Of a DNA stretch of 64,000 nucleotides, positions 47,471 to 57,955 are shown one piece after another (the first letter of the stretch is position 1; every line of letters begins with the position of its first letter). This DNA comes from Alopecurus myosuroides (lineage: Eukaryota > Streptophyta > Magnoliopsida > Poales > Poaceae). The position numbers and the translations under genes were made by a program. The notes under the pieces were generated by a model that saw nothing but the letters and a program-made list of their open reading frames with translations, did no database searches and was not told the DNA's origin. The stretch lies in NCBI GenBank assembly GCA_028641055.1, contig CM054060.1, forward strand, positions 162,042,696-162,106,695, written 5' to 3'.

Positions 47471-48357
47471 TGTCGTGGTGGTATCACGGCAGATGCCATG
47501 GGATGGCTAAAGTTGGGGCCGATGGACGCTGGAGGTGCTCGGGGAGGGATCACACGGCGAGTAGCCGCGTGGGATGGATCACAAACACTGCAAACACCAA
47601 GATCTTACCCAGGTTCAGGGCCCTCGTGTGGAGGTAACACCCCTACTCCTGCCTCTCTCTTTATATGTGTGTTACCGAGTAGCCACAGCACAATCAGGCG
47701 TTCAGCCGAGTAGCCACCCTTCTCTCTAGTTCTTTCTGTGAGTAGTGAAGCAATCCAGAGTGTCGACCGTATGCAGCGAACCTCTCACAGGAGGAGGCAG
47801 GGCACCTTATATACTGGTGCCCAGCCGAATAGAAAACAAGTATAAAGTACGACGAGATGTGACAGGAGCCCTGCAGAACCGCGCACGCCTCCGGGTTACC
47901 GCTGACACTCGCCCCGTAAGTCGTTGCGCCGTTCGGAGATGGGACTTGTCCACCCTTGTCAGTGAGATAGGGTAGGCCCCTAGCCTTGTCCTGTCCCCTC
48001 TGTCAGTGACAGGACTAGACAGGCGCCTACATCACTGTAGCCACGCCGTGGTGCGGATAGTCACGTACTCCGTAAGTTGAACCGCACGCTGTACTGACAC
48101 AGGATACGCGGGATCCTGTGTCAGAACGGCTCCATTGACTTCTAGCCGAGTAGGAATCCACTCCCTCTACCCGGACAACTTCCTCTACTCGGAAGAATAC
48201 AACTTCCTTGATTCTTTCTCCTGGCCATTGGTAGGTACGGCCGAATAGCTGTCCATCGGGTAGCGGGTACCGGGTAGCCAGCCAACTTGGTAAAACAGCT
48301 CTTCTGATCTTGCCTTTAGCACTTGCCTTACCCCTACTCGGGGGTAACCCCCCGACA
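47471..48357 (-). repeat. Tat element 5' LTR (887 bp)
   Basis: Same termini as the other LTR and close to it in sequence, but with a deletion of about 175 bp just before the ACTTGCCTTACCCC end segment. The CCTTC target copy follows at 48358-48362. Confidence 0.92.
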
Positions 48358-48362
48358 CCTTC

Positions 48363-48592
48363 TCCCTCCTTGATGCCTTCTTCTTGGACTTCCTCCATGG
48401 CTTCTTGGGTATCATCTTAATCATCGTGGGCATCGTCTTGGGCTCCATTGTGGGATCCAACCTAGGCACGAAGAGGGGCAATCCATGAGGTAGCGCACCA
48501 TTCACCAAGACACCGAAAGCATATAGAGATAGGGTGAGTTCACCTTGTCTAGTAGCGATGTTTGGCTTGGTGGAATTGGGTGGGCTGCATCA
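48363..48592 (-). repeat. Left LTR of the gag-only element, second part
   Basis: Resumes the LTR after the Tat insertion and matches 54298-54531. It ends GGGCTGCATCA against the polypurine tract. Confidence 0.87.
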
Positions 48593-48608
48593 TCTCCCCC
48601 CCCCCCTT
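48593..48608 (-). other. Polypurine tract of the gag-only element
   Basis: The minus strand has AA then eleven G then AGA, directly before the 3' LTR start TGATGCAGCCC. Confidence 0.8.
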
Positions 48609-48679
48609 GGAAAAGAGTCGCCCTCGACTGTTGATCCATCCTTTCATGAGCGGAAGAAGGAATGTTTACGAATGAAGAT

Positions 48680-49130
48680 GTCGTTGAACTTGAGCCGCTT
48701 GTCGAAGGTCATGCCACGGTAGGCTTGTAGTGGTGGTAGTCCAAATGCGATGACGATGTTGAAATGGTTCGCATTGGTTGGTTGATGAAGATCTTGAAAG
48801 GTGGTGTAGTCGTTGAAGTTGAGCCTCTTATCGAAGGTCATGCCACGGTAGGCTTGTTGCGGGTGTGGTCCAAAGGCGATGACGATCTTGACATGGTCTT
48901 CATTGGATGGGTGAGGAAGATGTTGAGAGGCGGTGTAGTCGTTGAAGTTGAGCCTCTTATCGAAGATCATGCCAAGGTATGCTTGTTGCGGGTGTGGTCC
49001 AAAGGCGATGACGATCTTGAAATGGTTCTCATTGGATGGCTGAGGAAGATCTTGAAAAGCGATGTAGTCGTCGTCGAAGATCTCAAGAGGTGGTTTGTCC
49101 ATGGCTTGCGGGAACGGTAGAGTGTAGATG
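48680..49130 (-). repeat. 129-bp coding minisatellite (43-residue repeats)
   Basis: GTCGTTGAAGTTGAGCC recurs at 48809 and 48938, giving a 129-bp period. There are about three full copies plus partial ones. The period is a multiple of three, so the frame is kept. Confidence 0.88.
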
Positions 49131-49139
49131 AACTTGACG

Positions 49140-49600
49140 TATTGGTTGGATGCCGCTTCATTGCTTGCATTGTCGTTGATTCGCTTGTCGAAGTCCATGT
49201 ACATCTTGGAGGTTGGTATGTAGTCGTGGGGGTCATTGTCGTTGACGCGCTTGTCGAACTCCAAGTGCATCTTGACGATTGGTATGTAGACGAAGAAGTC
49301 GTGGTAGTGGATGCGCTTGTCGAACTTCAAGTACATCTTGACGTGTGGGATGTAGTCGTAGAAGTTGTTATCGTTGACATGCTTGTCGTACTCCATGCAC
49401 ATCTTGACATGTGGTATGTAGGCGTAGAAGACGTTGTCGTTGACGTGCTTGTCATACTCCATGCACATCGTGACATGTGGGATGTAGGCGTAGAAGGCGT
49501 GGTCGTTGACGTGCTTAGGGAGCGTCGTGTAGATCTTGAATTGAAGGATGTGGATGGAGAATGCATTGCCGTGGATGCGGTTGTCAAACTCCATGTGGAT
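49140..49600 (-). repeat. 66-bp coding minisatellite (22-residue repeats)
   Basis: GCGCTTGTCGAACT and its variants recur every 66 bp (for example at 49247 and 49313), giving six or more copies in frame. The encoded core FDKR is shared with the 43-residue repeats, so both families may derive from one ancestral unit. Confidence 0.87.
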
Positions 49601-51389
49601 CATGACGAGCGGAATGTACTCCTACCAAATTTTCAAGTCGGTGTTGACGTTCATGCGGTGTGGAGAGCCATGTATGGTGAATAGTCCATGAGGGCGAGCA
49701 TGCTTGATAGGGTCACCAAATCTCTGCAAAATAGACAACAAAGATGGAGAAAGAGTTGGTAAGCCGTTAGTATCAATAAGCACAAATGGGGTTTTGCTCT
49801 CAACTCTCATCTTGGTGTCTATCATGGCGATGCCGCTAAGAACACTCATGCTTTTTCCACTCATGATGGTCTTGTGGCTCTCACTCACGGAATGGTGGAT
49901 CTCTCTCTCACCACTCATCTCACTAGAAGCTTGAGAGGGGACACTAGAAGGCTCCAAAGACTTGGCACTTGAGGTGTGCGGGTTTGTCGAAGTCGTTGCA
50001 TTGCTTGGAGTCGGTAGTGTCATGGCATGTGGCGAGGAAAGCTCAATCATCTCGTCTCTTGGGTTGATCTCCAAGTATGGAAAGTTTGGCTTGCTTGGAG
50101 GAGGAGGTAGGGTCATGGCTTGTGTCGAAGAAGGCTCAATCATCTCCGTGATGTGGTAGTGTAAGCCATTCCTTGTAGCATCCTCTAGTGGTTGATGATT
50201 ATGATGATGATGATATCCTTGGCTAGGATGGTGGCTTGAGCGTGGCCTTGTGTAGTTCGGAATGAGTTGCGTGGAAGTCAAGTGGAGTGCGTCACCAAGT
50301 TCTTTGCTACCTCCATCAAAGATAGATGTGCCATTGACGCCGTCTCTAGAGAGGTTGCATCATTGGTCATGTTCATCTTGAGGAGAGGTGTTAAGAACTC
50401 GTGTTACCACTCGCGATGAATTCTTGTCCTCATTGCAATAGACGCTTTCTTCACCATTGGTTGGCAAGTCCAAGGAATTAAGAGCAAGTTGGTGCAATGC
50501 ATAGTATGGGCCTTCACTCAGGTAGCCACGGTCTCTATCTTGGTTGGCACTCACGAGCAAGTTGTTGGAACATTCGGAAGACTTGTGTCCATTTTCACCA
50601 CATGTGAAGCAACTATTTGTGCTCAATTTGCGTTGAGGAGCATTGGAGGTGGTGGTAGGAGATGCTTGCTTCTTGAATTGTTCCGTAGAGTTGTTTATAG
50701 CATTGGAAGCTCTAGAGGGGCTCATGGTGTTTGTAGGCGGAGTTGTTCCTTGTGTCATTGGAGACGAAGAAGAATGCCTTGGAGAGGTTGGCAAGGGATG
50801 AGTCTCTTTCACAATCTCACATGCATCAACGTATTCATCATAGAGTGGTGTAGTGGTATCCTCATGCACATGGTGGTGTCGATCTTGTGTCATGGGATGA
50901 ATAGCCTCGCACTCTTGATGTTGTTTTTGCGCTTGTGGCGATGAGGGAAGCTCATGCTCTTGAGCAAGAAGGTCATAGTCCTTCCTCATAGGATGTCGCA
51001 CATTGTGGATGAGTGATGATGCCGGTGGTGAAGTGAATCTTGCCTCGTGTGTTGAAGAAGGAATATGATCATGACATATATGGCGATGTAGGCCTTGCTC
51101 ATGCGCTTGATCATGGAGTCCATAGTCCTTCCTCAAAGTATGTCGCACATGGGTGATGAGGAACGATGTCGATGGTGAAGTGTCTCTTGCATCTTGCCTT
51201 GATGAAGTAGTGGTATCATAGTGTCCATGGCGAGGATGTTCTTGATCCTTATCGATGGCGGGGTGCAACGAGAAAGCACATTCTTGGTGATGATGAGGTG
51301 GAGGCTCCCATTCCTCGTGTGGATGATGACGCACATGGTCCTTGATCCTTGGAACATTGAGGCAAAGGGCGCTCAAGTTTGTGTCTTCA

Positions 51390-51770
51390 TGGTCTTGATG
51401 GTGTCGCTCATGTGGGTCTTCATCGAGGAGAGGAGGTGAAGAATCATGGATAGTATCTCCATTTTCTTGTTGTTGAAGAGGTCGCTCATGTGGGTCCTCA
51501 TCAAAAATAGGAAGTGAGAGGTCATGGGCATCTTAACTTGCTTGTTGTTGACGTGGTCGCTCATGTGGTTCCTCATCAAACATAGGAAGTGAGAGATCAT
51601 GATGAGCATCCGCACTTAGTTGTTGTCGATGGGGAAGCTCATTGGGGTCTTCATCAAAGATAGGAAGTGAAGCATCATGTAGAGAATCCTCACTTGCTTG
51701 ATGTTGAGGAAGTCTCTCATTTGGGTCTTCATCGAAGATAGGCGGTGGAAGGTCATGTGGGTCATCCTCA
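51390..51770 (-). repeat. 78-bp coding minisatellite (26-residue repeats)
   Basis: The encoded unit LPIFDEDP(N/H)E with a Gln-rich tail recurs about five times at roughly 78-bp spacing. One unit holds the TAA stop at 51533. Confidence 0.8.
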
Positions 51771-52098
51771 TTGGCTTGGCGATGGCAGTCATGATGGAGA
51801 GGATGGCGCCGGTGGTCATTGTGGTGAAGTTGTTGAAGGCATGCGTCGCAGCATCCACTAGAAGCAATGTCATGGTCACCTTCTTTATAATGGTCTTGCT
51901 CTTGGTGGTCATTGTGGTGGTGACACACATTTTTCCTTCGAAGCCTTGAATGTGGGCAAGCACCATCCACGAAGTCATGTAGACCATAGTCATGCGTCGA
52001 TCTTGGAGAAGGTGGGTGATGATGTTGTTGAAGATCCGGTCGTAGAGGGTGAACTTGAAGAGGGTCACCACGGCCTTGGCGATGTCGAGGAGGTGGTG

Positions 52099-52512
52099 CT
52101 AGCGAGCAATGCTCGAACCAATGTCGTCGCGGAACTTGTGATGGAGGATGCGGTGAGGTGGTATCAGAGAAGGGTTTACCACTCTCTCTCCCATGTGTCG
52201 GTGATGATCATGACGACGAGCCTTGTGATGAGCTTGTGGTGGATTGCTCTTACGTCGTGACTTGGAGGTCGATGATGATCCATAGCGGTTGGCGAGGATG
52301 GCCATGTTGCCTTCGATACTCGCCATGTGATCATTGAATCGAGTGTGATGAGCTTGTAGTTAATGATCCAAGCGCTCCAATCCGTCACTAGCAAGTTGGC
52401 AAAGGTGGAAATGTTCGTGGTGGTTGACGAAGTTGTGGTTGGCGTTGTTGTTGAAGAATGAGGTTCCTTCATCTTCCGAGCTCGGCCTTGTGAATACTCC
52501 TTCCCTAGCCAT
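52099..52512 (-). pseudogene. N-terminal Gag-like exon of the pol-less element
   Basis: From MAREGVFTRPSSEDEG (ATG at 52512) the frame reads an Asn/His-rich segment, a TAA at 52360-52362, then MASIEGNMAILANRYGSSS and a basic SKSRRKSNPPQAHHKARRHD stretch up to a stop at 52099. It is upstream of, and one frameshift away from, the long repeat-rich frame, so it is likely the original N-terminus of the same protein. There is no known domain beyond the general look of plant gypsy Gag starts. Confidence 0.6.
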
Positions 52513-53701
52513 CTGAAAAACACACAAGGGTTATATGAAGAAATGGATGTCTCACTTACCCAACGTTACCTTTTTTTGGTCGTACTGAGGCTAGTGGACG
52601 AGCCTAGGTGTAGGGCGGTATGTCAAAAGTGAGTCCAAAAAGATCGAAAGAAAACCGCAAACGACAACACACACGCTTTATGTGGAAGGCAAATGGGCGA
52701 GGAAAAGTGGCAAGAAAACAACAAATCCAAGGAAAAGTTTGTTGTAAAACGTGGAGAAGAACCGAAAAGAAAAGTTAGCACGATAACAAAACCTAGTGGA
52801 GGAAAATATAGGTGGAAACACACACAAGGGATAAATGGGGTTAGTGCGGCCAATGGACGAGCGGAGACGAAATGTACCTAACGAAGACTAAGCTCAATGC
52901 CATGCCAACACAAGGAGGGCGCTAGCTCAAACCGCAATTTACAAGAGGCAACAAGATTCGCACCGTGGCAACCGGTCACTCTCTTCTGTTTTGCGACGCG
53001 AAGCTACACGTTCCTACAATTGATAGCAATTGGCATCGATCTTTTGCTTCTTTTGGCTCTTTTTGCTTTTTCTCCTTTTTTTTATTTTCTCTTTTTGATG
53101 ATGATTCCGAAATGCCAATGCCTACTCGAAGCTAATCTCTCACAAGCGCAAAACTCGCACTCTCGGTGCCACAAATGCGATGCCAAGCGATGTAAAAGAG
53201 CTACTCCGAATGGGCAAGGTACACGAACAATGGTTTAGTTCAAGCGGAAGCAAGTTATACCCAAGCGGTGGATGATCATGGACTTCCGGCCGGTGGATGT
53301 CGATATCGTGTTGATCCGTGTATGTAGTTGCGTAGGCGATGTTGTTGGTGACGTGTAGGAACTTGTTACACTCAAATCGGAGCAATGACGACAAAGGAAA
53401 ACAAGTTACAAAATCTGTCCAAGAATCGAAGAGCGGATATTTTCTGTAATTTTTTCTCAAATTCGAAATTCTTCTCAAATCAAGAATTTTTTTGGACAAA
53501 TTTGGGAAAAGTGGATGAATAGAAAGGTGAGGAATGATCTTTGGAAACAAATCTATGGATCAAAACCACGAAAAACTCAACAAATCCACAGATCGGTCGA
53601 AATCTCTTTTGGCTATTTTTAGTGAAATTTTCGAATTTATGGTGGATAGAAGAAAAATTGGTGGAAACGAGGGTAGTGGGGGTCGAATTCGTGTCAATCT
53701 A
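52513..53701 (-). other. 5' untranslated region of the pol-less element
   Basis: About 1.2 kb between the PBS and the first Gag ATG on the minus strand. There are A/T-rich tracts and no sustained frame. It would hold the packaging signal if the element is cross-mobilised. Confidence 0.5.
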
Positions 53702-53714
53702 GCTCCGGATACCA
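53702..53714 (-). other. Primer-binding site of the pol-less element
   Basis: The minus strand reads TGGTATCCGGAGC, a two-substitution variant (allowing one extra base) of the TGGTATCAGAGC Met-tRNA site, 2 bp from the LTR end at 53717. Confidence 0.75.
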
Positions 53715-53716
53715 GA

Positions 53717-54531
53717 TGATCAGGAGTGGTTAGCTCCTAGGTGGTCCGATCTTCACGAATCGACCAAGAACACGAAGAACGAGCGATGAACACGAAGAAC
53801 ACAAAGGGGATCGAGGGGAAATCGTGGAAGAAACAAGAGGGAAACGTGGGGAATCGAGGTGAGATAACTAGCAAGAACCGAAGAATCCCAAATCTCCCAT
53901 CAACTAAACCCCGAGGGCCGCCTACGGAACGATTGATCCAACTGAACTAAACCTTGATTGAAACCGCTTCACACCCGTGGCCGGTCCACCACGCTAATAG
54001 AACCTCAAGGATTAACAAGAGGGAGATTGGGAAATTCCTCACTAGATCCCGAAGGGATAGGATAGGTAATTGAGGTGAATCCCGCAGGGGAGCCGGCCTG
54101 GTCTGTTGGGTGGCCGGCCTGGCGTGCAGGGAGGCCGGCCTAGGCCGGGGGCTTCGGGCGGGTGGCCGGCCTGGGCACAGGGAGGCCGGCCTGGGCCGGG
54201 CTCGGGGCCGGGGGCTTTGGTTATGCAGCCGGCCTGGAGGCCGGCCTGGCAGGGGTGCAGGCCGGGCAACCTGCACCTTCTCTTCTTCCTCCTTCCCTTC
54301 TCCCTCCTTGATGCCTTCTTCTTGGACTTCCTCCATGGCTTCTTGGGTATCATCTTAATCATCATGGGCATCTTCTTGGGCTCCATTGTGGGATCCAACC
54401 TAGGCATGAAGAGTGGAAATCCATGAGGTAGCGCACCATTCACCAAGACACCGAAAACATATAGAGATAGCGGTGAGTTCACCTTGTCTAGTAGCGATGT
54501 TTGTCTTGGTGGAATTGGGTGGGCTGCATCA
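53717..54531 (-). repeat. Right (5') LTR of the gag-only element (815 bp)
   Basis: Uninterrupted counterpart of 32694-33469 plus 48363-48592. It lacks about 190-200 bp after 54080 (GTGAATC/CCGCAGG joint) and has about seven CCGGCC words (54090-54260). It shows the empty target site of the Tat element near 54297. Confidence 0.87.
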
Positions 54532-54536
54532 TCTTG

Positions 54537-54771
54537 CCATATTTGTTTCAACTCTCAAATTTGTTATAAAATATTTGGATTTATAATTGCCAAGTTTAAT
54601 TGTTTAAAGAGATAGCTGTTTTGAGAAAAGGGAAAAAAATACAGTCCCGAAGTGAGCAGTCCCGTAGGGTGCACTGCCCAGAAACGGACGGACAGTGGCC
54701 CGGACCGCTGCTCAAATGGACAAATCCGGGACGTATTTGGTACGGATCTGAGCAGTCCCGTAGGAGATGTC
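54537..54771 (+). mobile_element. Right end of the transposase-bearing Harbinger unit
   Basis: Resumes the sequence cut at 32693. It contains subterminal GAGCAGTCCCG words (54654 and 54750) and ends CGTAGGAGATGTC, inverted relative to 30874. TTA follows. Confidence 0.65.
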
Positions 54772-54774
54772 TTA

Positions 54775-55108
54775 AATTTTGATCGAAATCAAACAATGTA
54801 AATAAACAATCAAGTTTATAAAAAACCACTAACATTCATAATATCAAACAAATGTCTTATTTTGAGGGGAAAATGTAGTATAGATTTGCGTCGGTGAAAC
54901 AAATATCCTCATGAAGTTTCTGAATATTGAATATGAACTCCAAATATGAAGCACCCAAACCAAAATTGTAATTATCTGAGCTCTTATTTAGTTGATCTTG
55001 AACTAGGACTATTTTCGAACCTAGGCAATGCCTTTGATTGATTAAGTCGAAAAAGTTGGACAGTTTATAAAGAAAACATGCCAAAAACCATACAACACAA
55101 TGCACCAC
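54775..55108. other. Unclassified flank between Harbinger and CACTA elements
   Basis: AT-rich, no gene or terminus recognised. This is the older sequence into which both neighbours inserted. Confidence 0.4.
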
Positions 55109-57430
55109 CACTAATAGAAAGCGGGCATTTAGTCCTAGTTGGGGACAAACTTTAGTCCCGGTTTTCCAACCGGGACTGTCAGATCGGGATTAAAGGCCCC
55201 ACCATTTAGTCTGAGTTGGCCACAACTCGGCACTAAAGGCTCTCCACGTGACTGTGTTCAGTTGGAGAACCTTTAGTCCCGGTTGGTGTTACCAACCCGG
55301 ACTAAAGATTTTGTTTCCAATTTTGTTCCAAATTTTTTATTTTATTTGTTTAACCAGTTAATCGCTAGTGACATATTTGTCTGTATCTCTAATTATTCTT
55401 AATTTTAATTTTAATCCCTCAATTCTAGTGAAACTTTTCGATCGGTCACCAATCCTAGTACTACTCCAGCCCCAACACGTCTAACTTCTTAGTTTCTTCC
55501 CTATGAGCTTCCTAGAAACAACGGATACTTTGTTGATAATAGTATCTTATCAATCATATTAACCCTTAGACCATGATGTCACACACCTTTATTTTGTTAA
55601 TCCAAACAATTATTTAAGTAAACAAAAATTATTAAGTAATAATAATCTTGAATTCAAATAACAATATACTTTTTTGCCTTTTCCATTTAATATTGAATAA
55701 TATATATCTACAAATCCGTAAATCAAAATTTGACAAATAATATATCGAAATCGATTAGAAAAATGAGAGGAATCCAAACATGATATTCATATCATCTTTT
55801 CCACCATGTATAGGACTTTACTAAGTGGGATGTCCAGTGTGTGGTATAGTCACCCCGGGCAAATTAGGTGTCGAAACTAGGTTTCTCGAGGAAACATGTC
55901 AAACTTTGGCACCAAATGATCAAACCATGTTGAAATGGGTCTCGGATTGGGGTCTTGTGTGTGTGGTAGAGGGTCACCCAGGAAAATTAGGTGTTGAAAA
56001 TATGATTTTCTGGGGAAACATGCCAAACTTGGGAACCTAAAGATTAAGGGTTTAAACAGGTTGGTTAGGACAAGGTCAAAGTTTATCTCAATAATTTAAT
56101 TTACAAATGGAATTGTTGTGATTAGTTCAAAAAGGAACAGATGTGACAAGGTTTAAGATTCAACACTTAATTCATTTCACAAAAATAATTAAAGTGTTTG
56201 GGCTAAGTTTTCCATTTTTGGTTAGGTTGGTCTAAGTTTATCACATAATTTCGAAGTGAAAGAATTATTGTGATAGGGTTTTGAGTTTGCCATTTGGGTT
56301 AATGATTGGTAAAATTCAAATTTAAAACAAATCAAACTTGAATATGTTTCAAGGTGGTTCGAAGGTCCAAATGGATGCTCTTTGATCATAATGATAATAC
56401 AATGTTTTGGTCTAAGGGTTTTAGGAGCAAACCATGATCAACAAGATTCATATAAACATTTGAGTGTTAGGGTTCTATTAAAGATTTACAACATGACTTG
56501 TAAATTAAAAAATGGTTTTAATATATGGTCTTATGGTCACTTGTTTGTGTAGCATGTGGTTGACACATACTTAGTATTGGTCTTTATCCAAAATGATCAT
56601 ACTACAAATGGAAATTAGGGATTAACATTTCTCTTTGAAAACTAGGGTAGGTTTTTAGGTCAAGCTTACATATAATAGCTTCACTAGTGTCCAACAGTAT
56701 AGGTATTGGTCTCTCTAGTCCAAGTTTACTATTCGGACTAATTTCATAAAAGAAACCATAATTAAATTATTTATAGAATTTTATACTAGGCCAAAATACT
56801 CAATTTGGCATTTTAATGTTAGATCAATTTTTAACTAGTTAAAAAATTATTTCGGACAGTAGGTTATGTAAGTACAAATCCTAAGTTTTTTTAAAAAAAT
56901 ACCATTTGTGGATTTATAAGATTTAAACTATATCAAATTTCATCTCAATAGATCATTTGAAAATGAACCAATTTTGAGTAGTCAAATTTGAAAGTAAACG
57001 GACCAAAAGATTCTATATGTCAAGAGATTTTCAAAAAATCCAAGTATGCTAAATTTGGCCTTGTGGATAAAAATATATGAAGGTTCTAATATCGATGGGT
57101 GTATTTAGAAAACTGTCATTCCAATTTTAATCCGGAATAAATTTGGAAAGATTTTAGTCCCGGTTGGTGCCTCAAACCGGGACTAAAGGTAGTTGAAGAC
57201 ACGAACTGGGACTAAAGGGTATAGACCCGGTTGGTGCCCCTTTAGTCCCGGTTCATGGGTCAAACCGGGACTAAAGGTTCCAAACGAACCGGGACTAAAG
57301 CCAGCCGAGCCCCGTTCGAACCTCCTTGCCGATCGAACCGGGACTAATGTGAGAATTAGTCCCGGTTCGTAACGCGACCGGGACTAAAGCTCATTCTCGG
57401 GTTGGACGAAAGGTCCGGTTTCCACTAGTG
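55109..57430. mobile_element. Non-autonomous CACTA (En/Spm) element, 2.3 kb
   Basis: The left end CACTAATAGAAAGCGGGC and the right end ...CCGGTTTCCACTAGTG are inverted (CACTA(G/A)T(G/A)GAAA). A CAC triplet lies on both sides (55106-55108 and 57431-57433), matching the 3-bp duplication of CACTA elements. Subterminal TTTAGTCCCGGTT and its complement recur many times in the outer 200-300 bp at each end, as in Triticeae Caspar-type elements. The interior has no transposase and is AT-rich with short frames only. A diverged duplication of about 130 bp sits at 55830-56035. It would need a transposase supplied in trans. Confidence 0.92.
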
Positions 57431-57433
57431 CAC

Positions 57434-57955
57434 GTCAGTCCCGAGGCTGCGGTCCCACATAAGTCGACGACCAAGTCATCCTAGGAAGAAAAACCGACAC
57501 CTAAACACCTCAACACAAAAGGAGAGACTAATATATGAATCCGTCGCTCCAACATCCACGCCGGCCCCAAGGCTGCGCCCCCACCACGAACTCCTCCACT
57601 GGTCCTTCCAGTCGGTGGAACATCCAAGATAAGGCCACAAGAAGAAAGTGACCTAATAACCCCGCCGTCTCCTAATCCCGTGCGGGATCTGGGGCTTTCC
57701 CTAGAGTTACCCGGGCGGATGAGCGAGAACACCGCCACAACGACACCTTCAAGAAGGACGCGACGCCAATGGGCGCTGTCGCCTTCAATCTTGGTCGGCT
57801 GCCAAGACAAGGCTTTCACCCGACGATGTGACACACCATGAGCCCACCCCTCGTAGATCGACCAAACTACCATCGCCAACCCACACACATACCGTCAGGC
57901 AAACACGACCGACGAGCTAAGACCACGAACAAAACTAGGCGCCGGAGCCCAGTCT
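57434..57955. other. GC-rich unclassified repeat-like sequence
   Basis: A 135-codon minus frame (57481-57888) is open but has no domain I know. The stretch reads like transposon-derived DNA. No termini seen. Confidence 0.3.

Larger units (their letters stand above)
33470..48357 (-). mobile_element. Tat-lineage Ty3/gypsy retrotransposon with antisense gene (14.9 kb)
   Basis: LTRs at 33470-34531 and 47471-48357 have short inverted termini TGTCG...CGACA and a perfect CCTTC target duplication. The right LTR is the 5' LTR and is followed on the minus strand by a PBS beginning GTTGGCGCCC. Gag, protease and pol run leftward (46977-40567). A spliced gene runs rightward between pol and the 3' LTR (35252-39922). 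A second RNase H after the ordinary one, absence of a chromodomain, and the antisense ORF are hallmarks of the Tat lineage (as in Grande). Several stops and frameshifts make this copy defective. It is nested in the left LTR of the gag-only element. Confidence 0.9.
48644..51970 (-). pseudogene. Repeat-rich gag-like protein of the pol-less element
   Basis: A single frame of 1109 codons is interrupted only by TAA (51533-51535), TGA (50360-50362) and TAG (49622-49624), so it was one protein. From the N-terminus: a His-rich region; 26-residue repeats with core LPIFDEDP (about 51770-51390); a long His/Ser/Thr/Pro-rich linker; a CCHC knuckle CFTCGENGHKSSEC (about 50610-50569), which marks it as Gag-derived; another linker. 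About six to seven 22-residue repeats follow (core FDKR(V/I)NDND--YIP, 49600-49140), and finally 43-residue repeats (core MTFDKRLNFNDY, about 49130-48680). No protease, reverse transcriptase or integrase follows. It probably coats element RNA in particles made with enzymes from a partner element. The repeats have no function known to me. Confidence 0.75.
32694..54531 (-). mobile_element. Gag-only, pol-less LTR retrotransposon, interrupted by the Tat element
   Basis: In plus coordinates the element is left LTR (32694-33469 plus 48363-48592), internal region 48593-53716, and right LTR 53717-54531. On the minus strand the LTR begins TGATGCAGCCC and ends near TGATCA. A PBS with the TGGTATC start of the Met-tRNA site follows the right LTR, and a G-run polypurine tract precedes the left LTR. 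Flanks ACTTG (32689-32693) and TCTTG (54532-54536) are a 4-of-5 target duplication. The 5.1-kb internal region has a gag-like frame with a zinc knuckle but no protease, reverse transcriptase or integrase. It therefore depended on another element for transposition. Confidence 0.8.
30874..54771 (+). mobile_element. PIF/Harbinger unit carrying the transposase, split by nested retrotransposons
   Basis: The left end GACATCTCCTACG (30874) pairs with the reverse complement of the right end CGTAGGAGATGTC (54759-54771). Subterminal GAGCAG(C/T)CC words occur on both sides. The right part (54537-54771) lies beyond the 21.8-kb gag-only retrotransposon insertion, so the original element was about 2 kb. 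It lies 12 bp from the ORF1 unit, in head-to-tail contact of similar termini. Together they could be two elements or one rearranged ORF1-plus-transposase element. No matching 3-bp target duplication was found. Confidence 0.6.

Noticed and set aside
47045..47713. Long plus-strand frames across the Tat LTR and gag start
   Set aside because: They run through the LTR, PBS and gag, and repeat at 33109-33712 only because the LTR is repeated.
48680..49600. Regularly spaced repeats that might suggest a CRISPR array
   Set aside because: Repeats are contiguous coding minisatellites without unique spacers, and the genome is a plant nuclear one.
49142..49684. A 180-codon plus frame over the 66-bp minisatellite
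   Set aside because: It is valine/aspartate-rich because of the minisatellite. The minus frame is longer, joined to a zinc knuckle, and therefore preferred.
57481..57888. A 135-codon minus frame between the CACTA element and LTR fragments
   Set aside because: No family resemblance, and it lies in GC-rich repeat-like DNA where open frames occur by chance.
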